A stretch of 5,489 nucleotides of DNA from Akkermansiaceae bacterium UBA4145 (GCA_002380675.1 DFWB01000076.1:1-5489), one strand, 5' to 3'; positions 1-5,489 are shown, counted from the first letter of the stretch. The notes: generated by a model from the sequence alone, not told the origin. Made by a program: numbers and translations.

Positions 1-593
1 GCCTCGATACTGGCCCCGGCTGCCGTCAGCTTCCCACGATAGTCTTCGCCCTGCTCTCCGAGTTCTCCGGTATACCCCCAAATCTTACTACCCTCGATTC
101 CCTCTGGCAGTCGGATCGTGGCACTCACCTTGTCGGCGGGGAAATCCCACTCCGTACCGTTAACGTTCCAGTAGAGGACTTCCCGCTCCTTCTCGAGGTA
201 AAGCGGTTCGCGGACGATATAGGTGATCTCGTAGGTATGAATCGCCTTCTTCCCGAGAAGCTTGTCCTCTTTGCCAATCTTGAGACGAAGCCATCCCTCA
301 GAGGGTTCCCTCACGTAGTGCTCGCGCTTTCCTCCCCTCTTCACCGAATGCACCTTGAGGTCGACCTTTTCCCGCTGCCCGGACGGAGTCTCACGCCGGA
401 GGGGGATGTCGCGGAGAATCCCCCTCTCGATTTTATCCCCTCCCTCCACCCAGACTTCGATCGTCTCGGTCACCATGAGGTCGCCGCTTCGCTGCACCGC
501 GAGCTCACTGTGAAAAGACCGGATTCGATCCTCCGCACGAAGATGCGGGAGGACTATTACCGAAATCAAAAGAGCGCTCCACGACCGAAACAT
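1..593 (-). CDS. DUF2207-family membrane protein, N-terminal exported domain (3' end beyond window)
   Basis: The frame is open from an ATG at 593-591 to the left edge, giving 197 full codons; the C-terminus is outside the window. Residues 1-20 form a signal peptide (short basic start, hydrophobic core, ending HLRA before EDR). What follows matches the DUF2207 N-terminal domain: GDLMVTETIEV (37-47), RGILRDIP (57-64), a YEITYIV strand (121-127), LYWNVNGTEWDFP (140-152) and GYTG (173-176). In this family the domain is extracytoplasmic and beta-rich, and is normally followed by transmembrane helices and a cytoplasmic region; whether this copy has them cannot be seen. Biochemical function is unknown. 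The gene follows another DUF2207 gene on the same strand after 67 bp and has its own promoter-like sequence. AGAAGG lies only 2 nt before the ATG, closer than a usual ribosome site. It could be a complete full-length DUF2207 protein or an ectodomain-only partner of the upstream gene. Confidence 0.85.
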   Translation of the reverse strand, partial: MFRSWSALLISVIVLPHLRAEDRIRSFHSELAVQRSGDLMVTETIEVWVEGGDKIERGILRDIPLRRETPSGQREKVDLKVHSVKRGGKREHYVREPSEGWLRLKIGKEDKLLGKKAIHTYEITYIVREPLYLEKEREVLYWNVNGTEWDFPADKVSATIRLPEGIEGSKIWGYTGELGEQGEDYRGKLTAAGASIE

Positions 594-601
594 CACCTTC
601 T

Positions 602-630
602 ATTACACTACCCTACCCCCTAATCTTCAA
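602..630 (-). promoter_or_regulatory. Sigma70-like promoter for the leftmost DUF2207 gene
   Basis: Read on the minus strand, TTGAAG (630-625; 4 of 6 consensus bases) is followed after exactly 17 bp by TGTAAT (607-602; 5 of 6). The expected transcription start falls at about 595-593, on or within two bases of the ATG at 593. This suggests that the third minus-strand gene can be transcribed separately from lemA and the middle gene, on a nearly leaderless mRNA. It is a consensus match only. Confidence 0.5.
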
Positions 631-641
631 CAATTTACAAG

Positions 642-660
642 CCGCGCTCCCGAAGCGCAG
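642..660 (-). terminator. Hairpin directly after the 661-1971 gene (weak terminator or processing site)
   Basis: The stem GCGCT/AGCGC (644-648 with 654-658) encloses a 5-nt loop. On the minus-strand RNA it is lengthened by a G-U pair (643/659) and a C-G pair (642/660), giving about 7 pairs beginning right next to the TGA stop at 663-661. The following minus-strand sequence is TTGTAAATTGTTG, somewhat U-rich but not a true U-tract. It may attenuate read-through into the gene starting at 593; a strong intrinsic terminator is not supported. Confidence 0.4.
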
Positions 661-1971
661 TCAGCACGACAGTTTCAGGGCCTTATGAAACTCTCCATTC
701 ACCGCCAGAGTCTTTCCAATTTCCGGACCCGTAAGATCTCCCCCGAACCCGACAGAAGGAGCCCCTGCCTCCTTCCGGCTCACCAGCTGGATCTCGAATT
801 GCCGGGACCAGCTCCCAGCACGCCCAAGAGCAACCGCGTAGGGCAGAAGTTGGTCATGATGCTCCACGTTCATCACCGGACCATAGGCTTGATCAGACGC
901 CCGCGTCGCCTCTCTGCTCATATACGTCTGGAGCCCTTCGATGTAATCTTGCACCATGCGCCCTTCCCGGGAGTACCGTTTCAGGAGATTCGCACTGCGA
1001 ACATTCAGGATGTAGCCGAACAGCATCCACGCTGCAACTCGCAGGGATCCTGCATCGGAGTAGAGCTCTCGCATTAGCAATAGCAGCCCGGCCCCGAAGA
1101 CCACCCCAATAAAACCAAGACCAACCCCCGGGCCCATGTCCCGCCTTCGCAACATGACAACGCTTCCATGAAGGAGGAAGGTTACCAGCGCAAAGAAAAG
1201 AGCAATTGGTACCCCAAACGCCCCCCGTCCTAGCACAGAGTTTCCCACCGAATCGGCCACGTTGCTGGCAATCCGGCCCTCAAGCATTGAGGGGTCCATC
1301 CCAACGAGCCCTGCTCCAAAGAGGGAACTCACAACCCCGACAAAAACCCACCAACCATTCCTCTTCCGGTAGTCCTCCCCCCGTTTGAATCGGCCGGAAA
1401 GCATCTCCTGCAAACCCCTAATGGCAGCTCTGAAAACGGGGCCATAGAGCTTTTGACCGCTTTCCCCCAGAGTGAGCCTCCCGCGCGGCGCGTCGACTCC
1501 CGAACTTGGGTCGTGAAAAAGAGCATGGTAGACAATCTCCTCATCGGGCAGAAGCTTTACCCCGTCAATTCCATTGTCATGAAGCAGGAAGGCGCTACCG
1601 CTTTTCTCGATGGTCACGGCGCCCTTCCCCGCCAGTCCTACTAGGGATGCCGTAAACGCTCCATCGTCATATCCGACCGGGCAATCCTCGATACTCCAGA
1701 GATACCGCAGGGCGGCAGGGGAATACCCAGTCGGGGGTTCCTGTTTCGGGCCTCCGTCCGCCTTGTGCCGATCCCTCCCTACCAGTGACCACGCCACAAA
1801 GTAGTAGCCCACCGCGCCGATCAAAACGACTTCGCCCATGAGGAGGAAAGAGCCCTCCCCCCAGAGAACCTCGAAACCCGGGGACGCAGAAGAAGCCGCA
1901 ACCCCCATGAGGCACTCCGCCAGGTCTGCGAAAAGATTTGATAAGCTGGGGTTTAAGGACAAATAGGACAT
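661..1971 (-). CDS. DUF2207-family membrane protein lacking the N-terminal exported domain
   Basis: This 436-residue protein matches the membrane and C-terminal part of DUF2207 proteins. A first transmembrane helix (about 42-64) is followed by GRD and the motif GYSPAALRYLW (82-92). Next comes a small soluble region with LVGLAGKGAVTIEK (110-123), which resembles the winged-helix-like segment of the family. Further membrane helices lie at about 206-225, 250-272, 281-300 and 309-324, and the conserved end contains LLPYAVALG (375-383) and W388...FE (392-393). It has no signal peptide and no N-terminal DUF2207 domain; only about 40 undistinguished residues precede the first helix. It also lacks the glycine-rich tail common in the family. 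The start is well supported: GGGAG lies 5 nt before the ATG, and the lemA stop is only 20 bp upstream, so co-transcription with lemA is likely. Its function is unknown. It may work with LemA or with the ectodomain-bearing neighbour, which is inference. Confidence 0.85.
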   Translation of the reverse strand: MSYLSLNPSLSNLFADLAECLMGVAASSASPGFEVLWGEGSFLLMGEVVLIGAVGYYFVAWSLVGRDRHKADGGPKQEPPTGYSPAALRYLWSIEDCPVGYDDGAFTASLVGLAGKGAVTIEKSGSAFLLHDNGIDGVKLLPDEEIVYHALFHDPSSGVDAPRGRLTLGESGQKLYGPVFRAAIRGLQEMLSGRFKRGEDYRKRNGWWVFVGVVSSLFGAGLVGMDPSMLEGRIASNVADSVGNSVLGRGAFGVPIALFFALVTFLLHGSVVMLRRRDMGPGVGLGFIGVVFGAGLLLLMRELYSDAGSLRVAAWMLFGYILNVRSANLLKRYSREGRMVQDYIEGLQTYMSREATRASDQAYGPVMNVEHHDQLLPYAVALGRAGSWSRQFEIQLVSRKEAGAPSVGFGGDLTGPEIGKTLAVNGEFHKALKLSC

Positions 1972-1991
1972 CGCTACTCCCTGGGACTATC

Positions 1992-2564
1992 TCACACCCG
2001 CTTCAAGACCTCGGCAAGATCAAGAGGCAGTCGTTCGCGAATTGAATCCACCTCAAAGAACTTCGCCACCTTAAAGCCAAACCCACCAGCCACGAGATTC
2101 GCGGGGAAGGACTCAACGACATTATTCAAATCACGCACCGACCCATTATAATACCGCCGGGCATACTGGAGGTGGTCCTCGATTTCCACCAGGTCCTCCA
2201 TCAGGCGAAGAAAAACCTCATCCGCTTTCAGTTCCGGGTATTGCTCTACCAACGCCACAATCCGAACCAGGTCTTTCCCCAGAGCTCTCTCCGCACTCCC
2301 CACTTCGCCGGCCTCGGTGGCAGCTTGGGCCACATTGCGATCCCTTACGACCTCCTCCAGCAGTTCCTGCTCGTGAGCCTGATAGCCCTTGACGCAATCG
2401 ACGAGAGCAGGAATCAGGTCATGCCTTCTTTTGAGCTGTACCTCGATCCCACTCCAGCCCTCCCGCAGCTGATTGCGGGCCTTCACCAGCCGGTTGTAGA
2501 GGGCAATCAACCAGAAGATGACCATCCCTCCGGCAAGTGCCGAGACGATAACAGCGATTTCCAT
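1992..2564 (-). CDS. lemA: LemA family protein
   Basis: This is a 190-residue protein with one N-terminal transmembrane helix (about residues 3-22) followed by the classic LemA helical domain: YNRLVKARNQ (23-32), then an LKRRHDLIPALVDCVKGY segment, and further on EQYPELKAD, YARRYYNGSVRDLN and FPANLVAGGFGF followed by FFEVD. The length is usual for the family. LemA proteins are membrane-anchored helical-bundle proteins of unclear function and are often encoded beside DUF2207 or TPM-domain proteins. I place the start at the ATG at 2564 because the membrane helix then begins at the N-terminus as in other LemA proteins. A TTG at 2615 would extend the frame by 17 codons but would put a 22-bp palindrome inside the coding region. 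Neither start has a clear Shine-Dalgarno sequence. It is the first gene of the minus-strand block and is divergent from the mlaE-type gene. Confidence 0.93.
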   Translation of the reverse strand: MEIAVIVSALAGGMVIFWLIALYNRLVKARNQLREGWSGIEVQLKRRHDLIPALVDCVKGYQAHEQELLEEVVRDRNVAQAATEAGEVGSAERALGKDLVRIVALVEQYPELKADEVFLRLMEDLVEIEDHLQYARRYYNGSVRDLNNVVESFPANLVAGGFGFKVAKFFEVDSIRERLPLDLAEVLKRV

Positions 2565-2594
2565 GAGAATGGGGTAAAGAGTCTTCGCAGCAAA

Positions 2595-2616
2595 TTTGGC
2601 ATTTCGAAATACCAAA
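2595..2616. promoter_or_regulatory. 22-bp palindrome, candidate operator between lemA and mlaE
   Basis: The sequence is an inverted repeat centred on TTCGAA (2603-2608), with 10 of 11 base pairs matching: TTTGGCATTTC against GAAATACCAAA. The single mismatch is 2600/2611. It sits in the 71-bp divergent gap, 30 nt before the lemA ATG and 19 nt before the mlaE GTG. That suits a dimeric regulator acting on both genes. As minus-strand RNA the mismatch becomes a G-U pair, so a hairpin in the lemA leader is an alternative. The symmetry is seen directly; the role is inferred. Confidence 0.6.
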
Positions 2617-2623
2617 ATAGGTT
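2596..2623 (+). promoter_or_regulatory. Possible promoter for the mlaE-type gene
   Basis: TTGGCA (2596-2601; 5 of 6 bases of the -35 consensus) is followed after 16 bp by TAGGTT (2618-2623; only 3 of 6 of the -10 consensus). It would start transcription near 2630, leaving about 6 nt before the GTG at 2636. The element overlaps the palindrome, so a protein bound there would block it. The -10 match is weak, so this is a modest call. Confidence 0.3.
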
Positions 2624-2635
2624 CTAAACCTTGGC

Positions 2636-3433
2636 GTGGTCTATTTCCGCCTGCTTGGTCGTCTCGTCCTGAGGCTCTTCCTTTACCTCGGAGAGTTGGC
2701 CAGTCTCGTTGGACAGATCTGCGAATCCCTCCTGCAGGGCCGAAAGCGCTGGCGCCAGTTTTTCGAACAGATCGTCGAAATTGGATATCGGTCTCAGGCC
2801 GTGGTGGTGATTACGGGGGCCTTCACCGGAGCGGTGCTCGCCACTCAGGCTCTCTTCCAGTTTGCCCTTGTAGATATGGAGACCATGGGAGGCGTGATCG
2901 TCAGCGTCGGGATGATGCGGGAACTGGGCCCCACTATCACCGGCCTCATGCTCGCGGGCAGGGTTGGCTCCTCCATGGCGGCAGAAATTGGAACCATGAA
3001 AGTCACCGAGCAAGTTGATGCCCTCCGATCCATGGGAGTTCACCCGATCGATTTCCTCGTTACTCCTCGCCTGCTCGCGATGTGCGTTTCCATTCCGCTG
3101 CTTATCGCCCAGTCAATCGCTTTTGGGATCGTCGCCTCCTATGTCGTCGGCGTGCACCTCTTCAAGGTTCCAGGTGCCTACTGGAACTTCAACGTGGAAC
3201 GCTTCACCGACGGCAACGACATCGCTATCGCAATGATGAAAGGATTCGTCTTCGGCCTGCTGATCGTCATCGTCTCCTGCCATCAGGGCCTGCGGGCGAG
3301 AAATGGAGCAGTTGGAGTGGGCCGAGGAACCACCGACGCCATGGTCTTTTCCTCACTCGCCATCCTGATTTTCAACCTTTTCCTTACCCTGCTCGTGCAG
3401 CTCATCTTCCCAGTCGGTCTGGGAATGACCTAG
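2636..3433 (+). CDS. mlaE: MlaE/YrbE-family ABC transporter permease
   Basis: This 265-residue integral membrane protein belongs to the MlaE (YrbE) family, the permease of Mla/Mce-type ABC systems that move phospholipids or other lipids between inner and outer membranes. Characteristic segments are an amphipathic N-terminus (about 3-33), then SQAVVVITGAFTGAVLATQ (53-71), RELGP (95-99), AGRVGSSMAAEIGTMKVTEQ (107-126) with DALRSMGVHPIDFL, then PRLLAM, and the late GVGRGTTDAM motif before the last membrane helix. The length is normal. GTG at 2636 is the first usable start after an in-frame TAG at 2618 and gives the family's full N-terminus; no Shine-Dalgarno sequence is visible. The usual partners, the MlaF ATPase and the MlaD substrate-binding protein, are not in the window; msrB follows after 73 bp. 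The partners must be encoded elsewhere if the system is complete. The exact substrate cannot be read from the permease alone. Confidence 0.93.
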   Translation: MVYFRLLGRLVLRLFLYLGELASLVGQICESLLQGRKRWRQFFEQIVEIGYRSQAVVVITGAFTGAVLATQALFQFALVDMETMGGVIVSVGMMRELGPTITGLMLAGRVGSSMAAEIGTMKVTEQVDALRSMGVHPIDFLVTPRLLAMCVSIPLLIAQSIAFGIVASYVVGVHLFKVPGAYWNFNVERFTDGNDIAIAMMKGFVFGLLIVIVSCHQGLRARNGAVGVGRGTTDAMVFSSLAILIFNLFLTLLVQLIFPVGLGMT

Positions 3434-3470
3434 GGCCTCAGCTCTGCTACGATCAGGGCTCAGCATGGTT

Positions 3471-3499
3471 TTGACAGGCTCTACCCTCCGAGTTAGGAT
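3471..3499 (+). promoter_or_regulatory. Sigma70-like promoter of msrB
   Basis: A perfect -35 hexamer TTGACA (3471-3476) is followed after exactly 17 bp by TAGGAT (3494-3499; 4 of 6 bases of the -10 consensus). The predicted start is about 3506, immediately before the ATG at 3507, so the mRNA would be leaderless or nearly so. The AGGA at 3495-3498, which looks like a ribosome site 8 nt before the ATG, lies inside the -10 element. It would serve as a ribosome site only on read-through transcripts from mlaE. Confidence 0.6.
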
Positions 3500-3506
3500 T
3501 CCGGAT

Positions 3507-4106
3507 ATGAAACGCGTCTCCCAGCTCTTCATTTCAACCCTCATTGCCGGGGTCGCCCTCCTCCAGCTTTCCTGCGGTGACGCCACTGCCGACAGCAAAG
3601 AGCAGGCCTCCCAAGATGAAGGCCCAAAGCCCGAGGCCAATGCCAGTAAACCCGTCCAACCCACCAAGCCTGTGATCAAAACCGAAGAAGAGTGGAAAAA
3701 ATCCCTGACTCCTGAGCAATTTGAAATTCTCCGGAAGCATGGCACCGAGCGCGCATGGGGGAAGGCATACGACGAATGGAAAAAGCAGGGAGCTGGAACC
3801 TATTACTGTGCCGGATGCGATGCGGAGCTGTTCTCATCCAAGGAGAAATTCGATGCCCGCTGCGGATGGCCCGCCTTCTTTGATTCCTCCAAGCACGAGA
3901 ACATCAAGACCCTTCGCGATACCTCTTTTGGAACGGTCCGGGTTGAGGTTCGCTGCAATGTGTGTGACGGCCACCTCGGACACGTGTTCAGCGGAGAGGG
4001 CTTTGATACGCCCACCGACCAGCGCTACTGCATCAACGGTAAGGTCCTGAAGTTTGTTCCCTTCGCGGAGGCCGGAAAGAAGGATTCCAAGAAAAAACCC
4101 GAGTAG
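3507..4106 (+). CDS. msrB: Peptide-methionine (R)-S-oxide reductase MsrB, exported (probable lipoprotein)
   Basis: The 199-residue protein reduces methionine-R-sulfoxide in oxidised proteins. Residues 1-22 form a signal sequence (MKR, then a hydrophobic core) ending LLQLSC, with Cys23 as probable lipidation site; the Gln at -3 departs from a standard lipobox, so lipidation is likely rather than certain. A Lys/Pro/Ala/Glu-rich linker (about 25-58) precedes the MsrB domain (about 60-186). All expected residues are present: zinc ligands CAGC (Cys101, Cys104) and CNVC (Cys150, Cys153), the resolving-type Cys119 in RCGWPAFF, the HLGHVF motif (156-161) and catalytic Cys175 in RYCIN. A lysine-rich tail ends the protein, followed by two tandem TAG stops. 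The start at 3507 is preferred over the in-frame ATG at 3465 because it begins the signal peptide directly and has AGGA 8 nt upstream. The enzyme should act in the periplasm, tethered to a membrane, and would need an exported electron donor, which is not seen here. Confidence 0.95.
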   Translation: MKRVSQLFISTLIAGVALLQLSCGDATADSKEQASQDEGPKPEANASKPVQPTKPVIKTEEEWKKSLTPEQFEILRKHGTERAWGKAYDEWKKQGAGTYYCAGCDAELFSSKEKFDARCGWPAFFDSSKHENIKTLRDTSFGTVRVEVRCNVCDGHLGHVFSGEGFDTPTDQRYCINGKVLKFVPFAEAGKKDSKKKPE

Positions 4107-4112
4107 TAGAGG

Positions 4113-4127
4113 GCGCCCAGAAGGCGC
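4113..4127 (+). other. Small hairpin between msrB and the downstream DUF2207 gene
   Basis: The stem GCGCC/GGCGC (4113-4117 with 4123-4127) closes a 5-nt CAGAA loop, with one possible extra G-U pair (4112/4128). It fills most of the 28-bp gap between the msrB stop and the ATG at 4135. No U-tract follows, so it is not a convincing terminator. It might tune translation of the next gene or stabilise the msrB 3' end. Confidence 0.3.
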
Positions 4128-4134
4128 TACGGAC

Positions 4135-5489
4135 ATGCGAAGAGCCTTTCTGCTATTTGGTATCTATCTCGTGGCAGCGAGTGTCCCTGCTGCGGCTGAC
4201 GAGCAGATCCCCTCCTGGGACAGCAAGGTCGTGGTGGAAAAAGACGGTGATCTGCCGCGATTGCGGGAAGGCCGGAACGCTCCTCCACGCGAAAAATGGC
4301 TTTCGCGCTGGCTTACCAACATGGAGCACTGGCCCTTGCTGGTCCTCATCCTCCTCGCTTCTTTTCTGTCCTATTTCATAGTCTGGCTCTTCCTTGGACG
4401 TGGCTCAAAGGAAGGACGAATCGTGCCCCGGAATTTACCTCCAGAAGGGCTATCCGCCGGGGCTGCCGCCTATTTTGCAAGAATGGAACGGTTCGCCAGC
4501 TACGACAACACGTGCTTCAGTGCCGGAGTCATCGGGCTCGCAGCGAAAGGCGCAATCCGCATTGAGAAGACAGCCGGGGATAGCCCCATTCCCGGAGCAT
4601 CGGGTTACGTGCTCCATGCTGAAACAAAACAGCACGAGACCGACGAAAAAAGGGCGGCTCTGAACCCGGACGAAAGCTGGCTTTTGGAGGACCTCTTAGG
4701 AGATGCTACGGATCTTAAATTAACCGAGGAGAACAATGAGCAAATCCGCGAAGCCCGGATGGCACATGAGGTGGCGCTCCTGTCCCAGCAAAAGGCCCTG
4801 AATCTTCGCCTGAACCGGGGCTGGAGCCTTCCGGGCATCCTGCTTTCGATCGGCGTAACCTTGATCATTCTTTTTGAGATCGAACCGTGGGCCGGAGGGA
4901 TTATTGGTTTTTTTGGAGGAGTTATGCAATTGCAGCACAAGTTCGTCCCACGGCATCAAGCGCTCCATGCGAGTCTGTTTACTATGTTGTTCGTGGCCTT
5001 GATAGCGTCCGGCTGCGTGTTGTTCATAGACGATGAGGAGCTAGGCGGCTGGCCAAGAAGGGTCGATTTATCGCTAGCATTGGCCTTTTCCGCTTTCGTC
5101 TATGCAGGCAACTTGGGAGCCCTCTTCCTGTTGAAGGCGCCTACGCGCATCGGCCGCCAGAAGCTCGGTCAGCTTGAGGGTTTCCGTCTTTACCTCGCCA
5201 ATGAGATCCCGGCAGAAGATCCTAAGCGCCGACTGAGTTATCGCGAAGCCCGGGCCCCAGTCTCGGAGCGCCCGGAACACACTCTCGATCTTTTCGAAAG
5301 ATTTCTGCCCTATGCGCTGGCCCTGAACTGTGCGGAGCAGTGGGCTTCTCAATTTGAGGGCACTGAGGATTCCCGCTTAACTGATCTCTTGGACGATTTC
5401 GGATCCGTTTTCACGACGGCCCTTGCGGCGGCGGCTAATCCCGCAGGTTCCGGTGGCGGCGGTGGTGGCGGCGGCGACGGCGATGGTGG
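4135..5489 (+). CDS. DUF2207-family membrane protein with collapsed ectodomain (3' end beyond window)
   Basis: The frame is open from the ATG at 4135 to the right edge (451 codons plus two bases). Residues 1-21 are a signal peptide ending AAA before DEQ. Residues 25-40 resemble the first strand of the DUF2207 exported domain: I-x-S-W-x-S...V...GDL aligns with I24-L39 of the gene at 593. The rest of that domain (normally some 200 residues) is absent; after about 25 residues the first membrane helix starts (67-87, then GRG). The cytoplasmic part then follows: PPEGLSAGAAAYF (102-114), GLAAKGAIRIEK (134-145), several membrane helices, the LGQLEGFRLYL segment, FLPYALAL and QWASQFEG. It ends in a Gly-rich tail from about residue 438, typical of DUF2207 C-termini, so the stop is probably close beyond the window. 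It lies 28 bp after msrB and probably shares its transcript; no clear ribosome site is seen. Function unknown. Confidence 0.85.
   Translation, partial: MRRAFLLFGIYLVAASVPAAADEQIPSWDSKVVVEKDGDLPRLREGRNAPPREKWLSRWLTNMEHWPLLVLILLASFLSYFIVWLFLGRGSKEGRIVPRNLPPEGLSAGAAAYFARMERFASYDNTCFSAGVIGLAAKGAIRIEKTAGDSPIPGASGYVLHAETKQHETDEKRAALNPDESWLLEDLLGDATDLKLTEENNEQIREARMAHEVALLSQQKALNLRLNRGWSLPGILLSIGVTLIILFEIEPWAGGIIGFFGGVMQLQHKFVPRHQALHASLFTMLFVALIASGCVLFIDDEELGGWPRRVDLSLALAFSAFVYAGNLGALFLLKAPTRIGRQKLGQLEGFRLYLANEIPAEDPKRRLSYREARAPVSERPEHTLDLFERFLPYALALNCAEQWASQFEGTEDSRLTDLLDDFGSVFTTALAAAANPAGSGGGGGGGGDGDG

Noticed and set aside
237..623. Plus-strand open frame of 128 codons
   Set aside because: It is antisense to the DUF2207 N-terminal domain gene at 593-1, which has a signal peptide and clear family motifs. 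The plus-strand product has no recognisable features.
2565..2615. Upstream TTG start for lemA adding 17 residues
   Set aside because: It would place a non-hydrophobic extension before the usual LemA membrane helix, has no ribosome site, and would swallow the palindrome; the ATG at 2564 fits the family.
2624..3043. Minus-strand open frame of 139 codons overlapping the permease gene
   Set aside because: It lies wholly within the clearly conserved MlaE coding region and its His/Gly-rich product resembles no family; it is a shadow frame.
3432..3464. Short imperfect direct repeat (AGGGCCTCAGC and AGGGCTCAGC) after mlaE, considered as a terminator or regulatory repeat
   Set aside because: It is only about 10 bp, direct rather than inverted, not followed by a U-tract, and within chance expectation.
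3465..3506. Upstream ATG for msrB adding 14 residues
   Set aside because: The extension would precede a complete signal peptide and overlap the promoter hexamers; the ATG at 3507 has a better context.
4394..4968. Several open frames on both strands inside the right-edge gene
   Set aside because: The frame starting at 4135 stays open to the edge and carries the DUF2207 motifs throughout; the other frames have no supporting motifs.
1..5489. CRISPR array, insertion sequence, toxin-antitoxin pair or phage genes
   Set aside because: I saw no regularly spaced repeats, transposase motifs, terminal inverted repeats or small paired genes; the window is filled by six ordinary-sized genes.

Overview
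The window looks like chromosomal DNA of a Gram-negative, double-membraned bacterium. It is fairly GC-rich and densely packed, and most genes concern the cell envelope: an MlaE-type lipid-transport permease, a signal-bearing MsrB, LemA and several DUF2207 membrane proteins. My best guess at lineage is Verrucomicrobiota or a related PVC group. This rests only on general gene style, and no marker gene here proves it.

There are two divergent gene blocks. The minus-strand block runs leftward from about 2564: a LemA-family gene (2564-1992), a DUF2207-family membrane protein without the family's N-terminal exported domain (1971-661), and a gene that begins with a signal peptide and that missing type of domain (593 to beyond the left edge). 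The plus-strand block runs rightward: an MlaE/YrbE-family permease (2636-3433), a peptide-methionine (R)-S-oxide reductase MsrB with an N-terminal export signal (3507-4106), and another DUF2207-family protein (4135 to beyond the right edge). In that last protein the exported domain has collapsed to a signal peptide and one strand-like remnant. The two partial genes at the window edges are open to the edge and were read by direct translation.

Regulatory signals visible: a near-perfect 22-bp palindrome (2595-2616) in the 71-bp divergent region between lemA and mlaE; a sigma70-like promoter directly in front of msrB (TTGACA, 17 bp, TAGGAT); a similar one in front of the leftmost gene (TTGAAG, 17 bp, TGTAAT); and short hairpins after the 661-1971 gene and between msrB and the last gene. 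Both promoters are placed so that transcription would start within about two bases of the ATG, which predicts leaderless or nearly leaderless mRNAs.

LemA and DUF2207 proteins often occur as neighbours and their biochemical role is poorly understood. The most distinctive feature is modular variation of DUF2207 around one locus: three family members with different ectodomain content flank an mlaE-msrB pair. I see no mobile element, CRISPR array, tRNA or rRNA. No non-genic stretch is longer than 75 bases.
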